A stretch of DNA of 10,329 nucleotides from PeH17 sp964414925 (GTDB lineage Bacteria > Bacillota > Clostridia > Christensenellales > CAG-138). The stretch is from assembly GCA_964414925.1 (NCBI GenBank), contig CAYPXV010000056.1, forward strand, positions 1 through 10,329, given 5' to 3'. Numbering within the stretch: the stretch's first letter is position 1; every line of letters starts with the position of its first letter. The position numbers were made by a program, and so were the translations under genes. The notes under the pieces are model-generated. The model was not told the DNA's origin, made no database searches, and saw only the letters and a program-made list of their open reading frames with translations. Positions 1 through 6,485 of the stretch are shown here, piece by piece.

Positions 1-1
1 G

Positions 2-1567
2 ATGCAATTAAAGAAATTAACACGAGAGCAGATAATGGCGGAGCTTGAGAAGGAGAACGGGCCGTCACTTTTGGCGAACAATCCGCATATAGATAAGGAA
101 GCGTTATTGACAGAGACAGCGCAGCTGTTTATAGAGCAAGGCGCAGGTTCCGCATTACTTGTAAGGCTTTCCAAAACGAGAGCATACCTTATAAAATTAA
201 GTACAATACCCGAAATTTTGCCTGCAATACGCAGATATTTGAAATCAGAGTCACCGAAACTTCGCAGAAATTGTGCAAGGCTCATAGGACAGCTTAGCCG
301 TAGCAACGAGGATGTTGAGCTGTTGATTGAAATGCTTGAAACGGAGCAGCAGCGGTATGTTCGTCCTTCCGTTGTCTTGTCACTTGGACTTATCGGCGGA
401 GAGAAAGCAGCAAAAGCCTTAGCCGATTATAATCCGCAGCCGCCGCTTGACGAGACGGAAGTCAAGCATTATGAAGAAGAATGTGAAGCGTTGAGGCTTG
501 CAAGAGTTACGGTGATGAAGCATGAGAAGCATGTGTTTAAAGGACTTGACAGGGAATATGAGATAGAACTTAGCGCATCGGACAGACTAAGCACGCAGCT
601 TGCGGAGGAACTTGAGGAGCTTGGATTTGACGCTTATGACATAAGGCGTGACAGTTTAAGCGTCAAGACCGATGATTTTGAGGGTTTATACGAAGCACGC
701 TGTTTTTCCGAAGCACTGTTTACGATAGCGAAAGGGGTAAGTTTCAGACCGGAGACGGTAGCACCGATAGCGAAGCAGTTCATGCTTGATTTTATGAAAT
801 CTACCCACGAAGGAACACCGCCGTACAGGTACAGAATAGAGATTGACGGTGAAATCGAGGACAGAACTGCGTATAAGAGAGCAGTTCGTGATTTAATCGA
901 TGACGAATCCATAGTCAATGCACCGTCGGATTATGAAATCGAATTGAGAATAGTACCGCTCGGTAATGCGTCAAGGCTGTATTTAAAGCTTTATACGTTT
1001 AAAGACGAAAGATTTTTCTATCGCAAGCAGACGATACCTGCATCGATGAATCCTGCGACGGCGGCGTCCGTAATAAGGCTGGTGTCGGACTATCTCACGA
1101 TTAATGCAAGAGTTATAGACCCCTGCTGCGGTTCGGGAACTTTACTTTTCGAACGTGGACTTATCGCACCGTGTACATCGCTCACGGGTGTTGACCTTGC
1201 TCATGCCGCAATCGATGCCGCACGAATCAACTCCGATGCCGCTTACATGAAGGGTTTGACCCATGCAAGATTCATTTGTAACGATATTTTGAGGTTTGAA
1301 CCCAAGCGTCCGTATGACGAACTTATTTCAAATCTTCCTTTCGGAAATCGTGTGGGAAATCATAATAGTTGTGTTCGTTTGTATTCGGGACTTCTCGACA
1401 GACTTCCCATTCTCGTTAAAAAGGGAGGAATTGCCGTACTATACACCATGGAATTTACATTGCTCAAGAACCTCATTAAATCCAATCCCAATCTTGAGCT
1501 TTTAAAGACCGAGCGCACGGAAGCAGGCGGTTTAACTCCGATGGTATTTGTTATTCGTGTAAATTGA
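2..1567 (+). CDS. HEAT-repeat / THUMP-like class I SAM-dependent RNA methyltransferase
   Basis: Probable RNA (most likely tRNA) guanine-N2-type methyltransferase of the UPF0020/Trm14-RlmL superfamily. Seen: 521 residues in three parts. Residues about 65-140 are helical repeats resembling HEAT repeats (PEILPAIRRYL, then RRNCARLIGQL, then RPSVVLSLGLIGG). Residues about 175-250 look like a THUMP/ferredoxin-like module ending GLYEARCFSEALFTIAKG. The C-terminal Rossmann methyltransferase has SAM motif I DPCCGSGTLL from residue 373, and NLPFGNRVGNH from residue 444 in place of the usual N/DPPY catalytic motif; NLPFG/NMPFG variants occur in THUMP methyltransferases. The ATG is at base 2, so the ribosome site is outside the window and an upstream start cannot be excluded. 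The editing protein follows after 7 bases, implying a shared transcript. The target base is inferred only; family membership is fairly sure. Confidence 0.8.
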   Translation: MQLKKLTREQIMAELEKENGPSLLANNPHIDKEALLTETAQLFIEQGAGSALLVRLSKTRAYLIKLSTIPEILPAIRRYLKSESPKLRRNCARLIGQLSRSNEDVELLIEMLETEQQRYVRPSVVLSLGLIGGEKAAKALADYNPQPPLDETEVKHYEEECEALRLARVTVMKHEKHVFKGLDREYEIELSASDRLSTQLAEELEELGFDAYDIRRDSLSVKTDDFEGLYEARCFSEALFTIAKGVSFRPETVAPIAKQFMLDFMKSTHEGTPPYRYRIEIDGEIEDRTAYKRAVRDLIDDESIVNAPSDYEIELRIVPLGNASRLYLKLYTFKDERFFYRKQTIPASMNPATAASVIRLVSDYLTINARVIDPCCGSGTLLFERGLIAPCTSLTGVDLAHAAIDAARINSDAAYMKGLTHARFICNDILRFEPKRPYDELISNLPFGNRVGNHNSCVRLYSGLLDRLPILVKKGGIAVLYTMEFTLLKNLIKSNPNLELLKTERTEAGGLTPMVFVIRVN

Positions 1568-1574
1568 GGACGCT

Positions 1575-2786
1575 ATGGAACTTTATTATAATCACCCCTT
1601 TATAACCGAATGTGATGCTGTCGTTATGGAATGTAAAGCTGTTGATGGCGGATACAGAATTGTTCTTGACAAAAACATCATCTTTCCGACAGGCGGCGGA
1701 CAGCTCAGCGACATCGGCAAGATTAATGATGCCGATATCATTTCCGCTTCATCGGTTGATGGTAAGATTTATCATTTATGCACTAAAGAATTTAAAATAG
1801 GGGAGACTGTTCATGTTTCGCTTGACATTGCTTCACGCATTGATCATACGGCGCAGCACACGGGCGAACATATTATCTCGGGTCTTGCATCAAAGCTTTT
1901 CGGGGCAAATAATGTGGGTTTTCACATGGCGAAGGATTATTGCACCCTTGATTTGGACAAATTTTTAAATGAGGATGAGCTGTTTCTTCTTTTAAAAGAA
2001 GCGAATAGGGCTGTTACTTGTGATTATCCCATCACGTTCAGAACGGTTTCTTCTGCGCAAGCCAAAGACCTGAGATTACGCAAGTTTTCCGATAAGCTTG
2101 CGGATTCTCCCGAGGACATAAGAATTGTTTTCATCGATGACGGCAGGGTAGATTCCTGCGCCTGTTGCGGTACGCATTTTTCGTCAACGGGTTCGGTGGG
2201 TACGATTCTGTTTACTTCGGCTGAAAAGTACAAGTCGGGTATTCGAATCTTCTTTGCCTGCAACGAAAGGGCAATACGCTTTCATCATGACAGTCAAAAA
2301 ATTCTTTCGTCGGTTGCAAAAAGTTTTTCCACTTCTGCGGATGAAGTTCCTTCTGCCGTTAAAAAAATGAAAAACGATATGAGCAGTTTGCACCTCGAAT
2401 TGAAGAATAAAACTTCAATGCTTTGCGATCTTCTCTCGCAGTCCATGCTTTCCGATTCAAAGATAGCTAAATCGATAAAAATTATAGTCAGGTTAATTCC
2501 CGATTTTAACGCCAACGACCTGAAACTCCTGTCAACACGCATTATCGAAACTTCCGATGTGCCCGTTGTTGCGCTTCTGTTTTGTAAGAATGAGAGCGGC
2601 ACGGAATACCGTATGGTTCGTTCGGCTAAAGTTGAGATTAGTATGCGCAACCTCTGTTCTTCCGTGAACGCAATTTTAAACGGAAAGGGTGGGGGTAGTG
2701 ACTCCTTTGCCCAGGGTAAATCATCAAGGCAGGTTAGTCCCGAAGATTTGGAACAACTTGAAAAATACCTGATTTCAGCTATATGA
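1575..2786 (+). CDS. AlaX-type alanyl-tRNA editing protein with DHHA1 domain
   Basis: Free-standing relative of the alanyl-tRNA synthetase editing domain, expected to hydrolyse mischarged Ser-tRNA(Ala) or Gly-tRNA(Ala) in the cytoplasm. Seen: 403 residues. FPTGGGQLSD near residue 37 matches the AlaX glycine motif. The zinc/catalytic HxxxH is H95-TGE-H99 (preceded by another His at 91), and the CxxxH partner is C197-CGT-H201. A helical, probably coiled-coil stretch spans about 245-290. A C-terminal DHHA1 module has GKGGGSDSFAQG near residue 372. No aminoacylation domain is present, so this is not AlaRS itself. The length fits the long AlaX class. The start is set by GAGGA at 1566-1570, which overlaps the stop codon of the upstream methyltransferase, suggesting translational coupling. 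A terminator lies directly downstream. Substrate specificity cannot be read from the sequence. Confidence 0.88.
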   Translation: MELYYNHPFITECDAVVMECKAVDGGYRIVLDKNIIFPTGGGQLSDIGKINDADIISASSVDGKIYHLCTKEFKIGETVHVSLDIASRIDHTAQHTGEHIISGLASKLFGANNVGFHMAKDYCTLDLDKFLNEDELFLLLKEANRAVTCDYPITFRTVSSAQAKDLRLRKFSDKLADSPEDIRIVFIDDGRVDSCACCGTHFSSTGSVGTILFTSAEKYKSGIRIFFACNERAIRFHHDSQKILSSVAKSFSTSADEVPSAVKKMKNDMSSLHLELKNKTSMLCDLLSQSMLSDSKIAKSIKIIVRLIPDFNANDLKLLSTRIIETSDVPVVALLFCKNESGTEYRMVRSAKVEISMRNLCSSVNAILNGKGGGSDSFAQGKSSRQVSPEDLEQLEKYLISAI

Positions 2787-2791
2787 CATTC

Positions 2792-2826
2792 TTCTCATGT
2801 TTCACGTGAAACATGAGAATTTTTTT
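2792..2826 (+). terminator. Intrinsic terminator after the editing-protein gene, built from a parS palindrome
   Basis: A 28-bp perfect inverted repeat (2792-2819, arms TTCTCATGTTTCAC / GTGAAACATGAGAA) starts 5 bases after the editing-protein stop and runs into seven T residues (2820-2826). In RNA it would form roughly a 12-bp stem with a 4-base ACGU loop. There is no T-run on the opposite strand side, so it should act only on + strand transcripts. Its centre is a parS sequence. Confidence 0.8.
2798..2813. promoter_or_regulatory. parS: parS site 1 (ParB/Spo0J binding site)
   Basis: TGTTTCACGTGAAACA matches the 16-bp Bacillus-type parS consensus TGTTNCACGTGAAACA at every specified base and is a perfect palindrome. 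It is centred exactly within the 28-bp terminator palindrome. Known: ParB dimers recognise this sequence, clamp onto it in a CTP-dependent way and spread. The parB gene is 2.8 kb downstream, which makes a functional role likely. Confidence 0.9.
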
Positions 2827-2850
2827 ATTCTTTTGAGCATATAGATTTAC

Positions 2851-3438
2851 ATGCTTGGTTATGTTACTTCTTTTATGATTTTAGCAGGATTTATCTGCTG
2901 TGTTATCAACGGCACCGAATCCCAATCGCTTAGTTTTTTGCTTGAAGGATGCAGCTCCTCCGTTGAATTAATGCTTTCACTGCTCGGCTCATATCTTTTA
3001 TGGCTGGGAATTATGAACATTGTAAAGAAGAGTGGGCTTATTGATAAAATTGCCGCACTGTTCAAAAAACCACTTATGGCACTCATGCCGAATGCAGGCA
3101 ATGCAATTACACCAATCACGTTGAATCTTGCTGCAAACTTCTTTGGTCTTGGCAATGCGGCAACACCTTTCGGGATAGAGGCAATGAAGGAACTGGCGAA
3201 TAATTCACCTTACGGTTCGAACAGTCATATTGCTTCGGACGATATGTGTATGTTTCTCGCACTTAACGCTTCGGCAATAGAACTTCTGCCGACAACGGTA
3301 ATTTCGATGCGTACTGTCTGCGGTTCGGTAAATCCAACTTCCGTTGTACTTCCTACCTTTATTTCATCTGTCGTTTCGGCAGTTACGGCAATTCTTATCT
3401 GTAAGACTTTTTCGGGTAAAAAGAATGGAAACGGCTGA
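2851..3438 (+). CDS. spmA: Spore maturation protein A (nucleoside-recognition family membrane protein)
   Basis: SpmA, an integral membrane protein that in Bacillus subtilis acts with SpmB in spore core dehydration and heat resistance. Seen: 195 residues with several hydrophobic segments (about 2-20, 40-57, 88-104 and 165-185) and the family signature NLAANFFGLGNAATPFGIEA at residues 92-111. The chosen ATG gives an N-terminus that lines up with B. subtilis SpmA, including the early NGT at residues 20-22. No convincing Shine-Dalgarno sequence precedes it, and only 24 bases separate it from the upstream terminator. It overlaps spmB by 14 bases. Known regulation in Bacillus is sigma-E in the mother cell; no clear sigma-E promoter is visible here. 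The homologue is sometimes kept in lineages that no longer sporulate, so it does not prove sporulation. Confidence 0.93.
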   Translation: MLGYVTSFMILAGFICCVINGTESQSLSFLLEGCSSSVELMLSLLGSYLLWLGIMNIVKKSGLIDKIAALFKKPLMALMPNAGNAITPITLNLAANFFGLGNAATPFGIEAMKELANNSPYGSNSHIASDDMCMFLALNASAIELLPTTVISMRTVCGSVNPTSVVLPTFISSVVSAVTAILICKTFSGKKNGNG

Positions 3439-3943
3439 TGTAGTTATCCTGATTTTCATAGCTTTTGTTTTTATCTATGCTCTTATAAAAGGAGTGAATC
3501 CGTATGAAGCATTTATAGAAGGAGCAAAGACTGCAATTCCTACTATTATAAAAATAATTCCCTGCCTTGCGATTATGATGGCTGCAATTTCCGTTTTCAA
3601 TAAATCGGGGGCGATGAACTTTATTGCAAGATTGTTTAGACCGTTATTTGAACTTATCAACATTCCTTCGCAGCTTATTCCGCTCGTACTTATGAGACCT
3701 CTATCGGGCAATGCAGGTTTGGCACTGCTTAATGATTTAATGATTGAATATGGTGCAGATTCTTTCATAGGCAGAGCTGCATCGGTTCTTGTCGGTTCAA
3801 CGGAAACAATTTTTTATACTTTTGCACTTTATTGTGGCAGCGTAGGCATTACAAAGGGAAGATACGCTTTTGCTGCGGCGATCATCTCAAATATCGTGGG
3901 CATACTCGTTTCGGTAATTCTTGTAAGAATTTTTCCCGCTTGA
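3425..3943 (+). CDS. spmB: Spore maturation protein B (nucleoside-recognition family membrane protein)
   Basis: SpmB, membrane partner of SpmA in spore maturation. Seen: 172 residues, close to the usual length of about 175. Hydrophobic segments are at about 6-22, 36-55, 83-100 and 150-170. The family motifs LMRPLSGNAGL (89-99), YGADSFIGRAAS (109-120) and GSTETIFY (124-131) are intact. The frame is open further upstream, to an ATG at 3344, but that would add 27 residues with no family counterpart and bury the start deep in spmA. The ATG at 3425 matches the family N-terminus. It lies inside the last codons of spmA (14-base overlap) with only a weak upstream G-rich stretch, so translation is probably coupled to spmA. 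No terminator follows it, so transcripts may continue into comB. Confidence 0.93.
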   Translation: METADVVILIFIAFVFIYALIKGVNPYEAFIEGAKTAIPTIIKIIPCLAIMMAAISVFNKSGAMNFIARLFRPLFELINIPSQLIPLVLMRPLSGNAGLALLNDLMIEYGADSFIGRAASVLVGSTETIFYTFALYCGSVGITKGRYAFAAAIISNIVGILVSVILVRIFPA

Positions 3944-3968
3944 ATTAATTACGGTTCGGTGCTACAAT
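3940..3968 (+). promoter_or_regulatory. Sigma-A-like promoter for comB
   Basis: TTGAAT (3940-3945) and TACAAT (3963-3968) are separated by 17 bases. The -35 box overlaps the spmB stop codon. A start 6-7 bases past the -10 would fall at about 3975, leaving a very short leader that begins within the Shine-Dalgarno sequence. Confidence 0.6.
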
Positions 3969-3973
3969 GTTAC

Positions 3974-3980
3974 GGGAGGA
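3974..3980 (+). promoter_or_regulatory. Ribosome binding site that fixes the comB start
   Basis: GGGAGGA lies 4 bases before the ATG at 3985. It falls downstream of the alternative in-frame ATG at 3967, so it supports only the 3985 start. Confidence 0.85.
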
Positions 3981-3984
3981 TAAT

Positions 3985-4725
3985 ATGAAACTTGATGTAA
4001 TTACTTTCGGAAATGAAGTTAAAGATAAAGACCTTTCTTCGACAACCGTAATTCTTATCGATGTTTTACGCTGTACTTCGTGCATCGTTGAAGCTTTAAA
4101 AAATAAATCAAAAGAGGTTATCGTTTTTAAGGAAGTTGAGGATGCAATAAATTATGCGTCACTTCTCGGTAGGGAAAACTGCGTTCTGGGTGGTGAACGT
4201 CATGCGCTGCCTTTGCCGGGTTTTGACGTCGGAAATTCTCCGCTTCAATATAACTATGAAACCGTTCACGATAAATCCGTTATTATGACGACCACCAACG
4301 GCGCAAAGGCTATATCATTTCTTTCACAGGCAAAGAATCTATTTATATGCGCTCACATAAACCATTCCTATGCCGCCGGTAAAGCTCTTTCAATGGGAAA
4401 TGACATTTTAATCGTTTGTTCAGGCACTAACGGCGAGATCTCCGCAGACGATATGATTACCGCAGGGGCTGTTGTGTCTGATATTTTAGAAAGCAATTCC
4501 GAAATATTGACGTCGGATAATGCATTGATTTCAAAGGCACTTTATGACAGTTACAATAAGCACGACTTCAATCTTTTAAATACCGCACATTGTCGCCATC
4601 TTGTAAATCTCGGCGAAAAGTACATTGCGGACATCGATTTTTGCTTTAAAGAAAACATTGCACCCGTAGTACCGTTTCTGTCGGGCAAAACTCAGGACGG
4701 AAAGGGAAGCGTATTCACATTGTGA
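3985..4725 (+). CDS. comB: ComB-family 2-phosphosulfolactate phosphatase
   Basis: Member of the ComB family, Mg-dependent phosphatases that convert 2-phosphosulfolactate to sulfolactate: a step of coenzyme M synthesis in methanogens and of sulfolactate synthesis in Bacillus spores (YitC). Seen: 246 residues, the family length, with IDVLRCTSCIVEAL (25-38), LGGER (68-72), GFDVGNSPL (79-87), TTTNGAKA (102-109) and CSGTNGEISADDMITAGAV further on. An in-frame ATG at 3967 would add six residues but overlaps the -10 box and has no ribosome site; the GGGAGGA at 3974-3980 supports 3985. Its own promoter lies just upstream, and a parS and a terminator just downstream. No comA or other coenzyme M gene is in the window, so the actual substrate here is uncertain. 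Confidence 0.85.
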   Translation: MKLDVITFGNEVKDKDLSSTTVILIDVLRCTSCIVEALKNKSKEVIVFKEVEDAINYASLLGRENCVLGGERHALPLPGFDVGNSPLQYNYETVHDKSVIMTTTNGAKAISFLSQAKNLFICAHINHSYAAGKALSMGNDILIVCSGTNGEISADDMITAGAVVSDILESNSEILTSDNALISKALYDSYNKHDFNLLNTAHCRHLVNLGEKYIADIDFCFKENIAPVVPFLSGKTQDGKGSVFTL

Positions 4726-4726
4726 T

Positions 4727-4742
4727 TGTTCCACGTGAAACA
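4727..4742. promoter_or_regulatory. parS: parS site 2 (ParB/Spo0J binding site)
   Basis: TGTTCCACGTGAAACA is identical to the canonical Bacillus subtilis parS sequence. It begins one base after the comB stop, before the comB terminator, and ends 94 bases ahead of the parA ATG. This is 1.93 kb from parS site 1. It is close enough to the parA promoter (-35 at 4766) that ParB bound and spread from here could affect parAB transcription; that regulatory effect is inference. Confidence 0.93.
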
Positions 4743-4756
4743 TTCAAAAATAATTT

Positions 4757-4784
4757 AAAAGGTCATTGCAATGACCTTTTTTTT
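4757..4784 (+). terminator. Intrinsic terminator downstream of comB
   Basis: A 24-bp perfect palindrome (4757-4780, centred on TTGCAA, arms containing AAAAGGTCATTG) continues into a run of eight T residues (4777-4784). The expected RNA hairpin has a stem of about 10 bp. It ends the comB transcript and overlaps the -35 element of the next promoter. Confidence 0.85.
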
Positions 4785-4794
4785 AGTGTATAAT
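4766..4794 (+). promoter_or_regulatory. Sigma-A promoter for the parA-parB-mnmG operon
   Basis: A perfect -10 box TATAAT (4789-4794) lies 17 bases after TTGCAA (4766-4771), a 4 of 6 match to the -35 consensus. The -35 box is the centre of the comB terminator palindrome and the spacer contains its T-run. Transcription would start at about 4801, giving a leader of about 36 bases before the parA ATG. Confidence 0.75.
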
Positions 4795-4836
4795 GAAAAA
4801 AGAATAGTCCACTTTACCGAAGAAAGTGAGTTTAAT

Positions 4837-5628
4837 ATGGCAAGAATAATTGTAATTGCAAACCAAAAAGGCGGAGTAGGAAAGACAACGACCGCCGTAA
4901 ATTTATCAACCTGTGTTGCCCAACAGGGAAAAAATGTACTGCTCGTTGACGTTGACCCACAGGGAAATGCGACAAGCGGCGTGGGAATTGACAAGACAAG
5001 CTGCAAATACAGCGTGTATGATGTGTTGGTGAATGAAGTCGCTACCGAAAAGGCGATACTTCGTACAAAAGTCCCCACGCTTCATATCATTCCTTCCAGA
5101 ATAGAGCTGGCAGGTGCAGAAGTTGAACTTGTCAGTATGATGGCGAGAGAACAAAAATTGAAGGTAGCATTAAGAAAAGTGTTGCATATGTATGACTACA
5201 TCTTTGTGGACTGTCCGCCGTCGCTTGGACTGCTGACGCTTAATGCGCTCAATGCCGCAGATACGCTCCTTGTTCCGATTCAATGCGAATATTACGCACT
5301 TGAAGGGTTGAGCCAATTGATGAATACGGTAAGACTCGTAAAGCAAAACCTCAATTCCGAGTTGGAAGTTGAGGGTGTTGTTATGACGATGTACGATTCC
5401 AGAACGAAATTATCGAACCAGGTCGTTTCGGAGGTAAAAAAGTTCTTCGGAAATAAGGTTTATGAAACGATAATTCCCCGTTCGGTAAGACTCGGGGAAG
5501 CACCCAGTTACGGACTTCCGATAACATTGTACGATTCACGCTGTTCGGCATCGAAAGCTTATAGGAGCTTGGCGGAAGAATTGATTACCGATGATGAAAA
5601 CAAAACCAGAGTGGGGGATAATGAATGA
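4837..5628 (+). CDS. parA: ParA/Soj chromosome-partitioning ATPase
   Basis: ParA-family (Soj) ATPase that dimerises with ATP, binds DNA non-specifically and works with ParB-parS in origin segregation; in Bacillus it also modulates DnaA. Seen: 263 residues, with deviant Walker A KGGVGKTT at 11-18 (signature Lys11, P-loop Lys16), Walker A' LLVDVDPQGNAT (Asp40) and Walker B FVDCPPS (Asp125). There is no N-terminal helix-turn-helix, so this is the short chromosomal type rather than a P1-plasmid type. The frame is open from 4771, but that ATG sits inside the terminator and would add 22 unrelated residues ahead of MARIIVIANQKGG; the GTGAG-like site at 4826-4830 fits 4837. The C-terminal tail is about ten residues longer than in B. 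subtilis Soj. Its stop overlaps the parB start (ATGA). Confidence 0.97.
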   Translation: MARIIVIANQKGGVGKTTTAVNLSTCVAQQGKNVLLVDVDPQGNATSGVGIDKTSCKYSVYDVLVNEVATEKAILRTKVPTLHIIPSRIELAGAEVELVSMMAREQKLKVALRKVLHMYDYIFVDCPPSLGLLTLNALNAADTLLVPIQCEYYALEGLSQLMNTVRLVKQNLNSELEVEGVVMTMYDSRTKLSNQVVSEVKKFFGNKVYETIIPRSVRLGEAPSYGLPITLYDSRCSASKAYRSLAEELITDDENKTRVGDNE

Positions 5629-6482
5629 TGGCACTTGGACGAGGACTTGATGCACTGTTCGGAAATAACAATGAAACAGTGAATGATACGATAAGGAATG
5701 TTCCGACTGCGCTCATAGATAATAATCCCGATCAGCCCAGAACGGAGTTTGACGAGGAAAAGCTTAACGAACTTGCACAGAGCATAACAAGCCATGGCAT
5801 CGTTCAACCAATCTTGCTGAAAAAACAAGGAGAACGCTATAAAATCGTTGCCGGCGAAAGGAGATTTCGTGCGGCGAAAATCGCAGGTCTCAGCGAAGTA
5901 CCGGCTCTTGTCAAGGACTTGAGTGAAAGGGAAATCAATGAAATAGCCTTGATTGAAAACCTTCAAAGGGTTGATTTGAATCCCATAGAGGAAGCTACCG
6001 CAATCAGGGAGTTGATGAGGGATTATTCGCTTACGCAGGAAGAAATCGCTTCAAGATTGGGAAAGAGCCGTCCCGCAATCGCCAATGCACTGCGACTTTT
6101 GAATTTACCCGATGATGTAATCGAGATGGTTAAAAGGGGAGAATTAAGCCAAGGTCACGCAAGAGCATTGTGTGGTCTTGATGATGAAAAAATCATATCG
6201 GAAATTGCCGAATTTATCGTTAAAAATAACCTTTCCGTGCGTGAAACCGAGACGCTTGTAAAAAACAGCAAAGAGGAAAAATCGGAGCAGACGCCGACCA
6301 AGAAGGAGAAAACGAACGTAAAACTGTCAAGTGAGATGCGTCAGGCGCAGGACAGGCTTGCGGAACGTTTCGGCACAAAGGTAAAATTTAAAGGCGATGA
6401 AGAAAAGGGAAAAATCGTGATTGAATACTATTCAAAAGAGGGCTTGATGAGCCTGTACGAAATGCTTATGACGGAGAATTAA
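5625..6482 (+). CDS. parB: ParB/Spo0J parS-binding CTPase
   Basis: ParB (Spo0J), a CTP-dependent DNA clamp that loads at parS, stimulates ParA and recruits SMC. Seen: 285 residues. The N-terminal LGRGLDALF (4-12) is the ParA-stimulating peptide. The CTP-binding ParB/sulfiredoxin-like domain carries GERRFRA (77-83) and ENLQR (111-115). The helix-turn-helix is LTQEEIASRLGKSRPAIANA (136-155), followed by RLLNLP. A Lys/Glu-rich linker (about 215-230) leads to the C-terminal dimerisation domain ending GLMSLYEMLM. The length matches B. subtilis Spo0J. ATG codons at 5625 and 5628 are both possible; the first overlaps the parA stop. GGGGG at 5613-5617 serves as the ribosome site. Two matching parS sites are present upstream. 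Unlike B. subtilis spo0J, the gene carries no full parS inside it. Confidence 0.97.
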   Translation: MMALGRGLDALFGNNNETVNDTIRNVPTALIDNNPDQPRTEFDEEKLNELAQSITSHGIVQPILLKKQGERYKIVAGERRFRAAKIAGLSEVPALVKDLSEREINEIALIENLQRVDLNPIEEATAIRELMRDYSLTQEEIASRLGKSRPAIANALRLLNLPDDVIEMVKRGELSQGHARALCGLDDEKIISEIAEFIVKNNLSVRETETLVKNSKEEKSEQTPTKKEKTNVKLSSEMRQAQDRLAERFGTKVKFKGDEEKGKIVIEYYSKEGLMSLYEMLMTEN

Positions 6483-6485
6483 AGT

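Noticed and set aside
2294..2650. A 118-codon minus-strand open frame in the editing-protein gene
   Set aside because: It is antisense to the linker and DHHA1 region of a well-supported gene, with no independent support.
3344..3424. Longer N-terminus for SpmB from an ATG at 3344
   Set aside because: The extra 27 residues are the out-of-frame reading of spmA, have no family counterpart, and ATG 3425 aligns with known SpmB.
3967..3984. ATG 3967 as the comB start
   Set aside because: It overlaps the -10 box and has no ribosome site; GGGAGGA at 3974-3980 serves ATG 3985.
4771..4836. Longer N-terminus for ParA from an ATG at 4771
   Set aside because: This ATG is within the terminator hairpin and upstream of the predicted transcription start; family alignment begins at 4837.
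6233..6248. A parS-like half-site inside parB (GTGAAAC at 6241-6247)
   Set aside because: Only the right half and the central C match; the left half is mostly wrong, so it is not a parS site, although B. subtilis does carry one inside spo0J.
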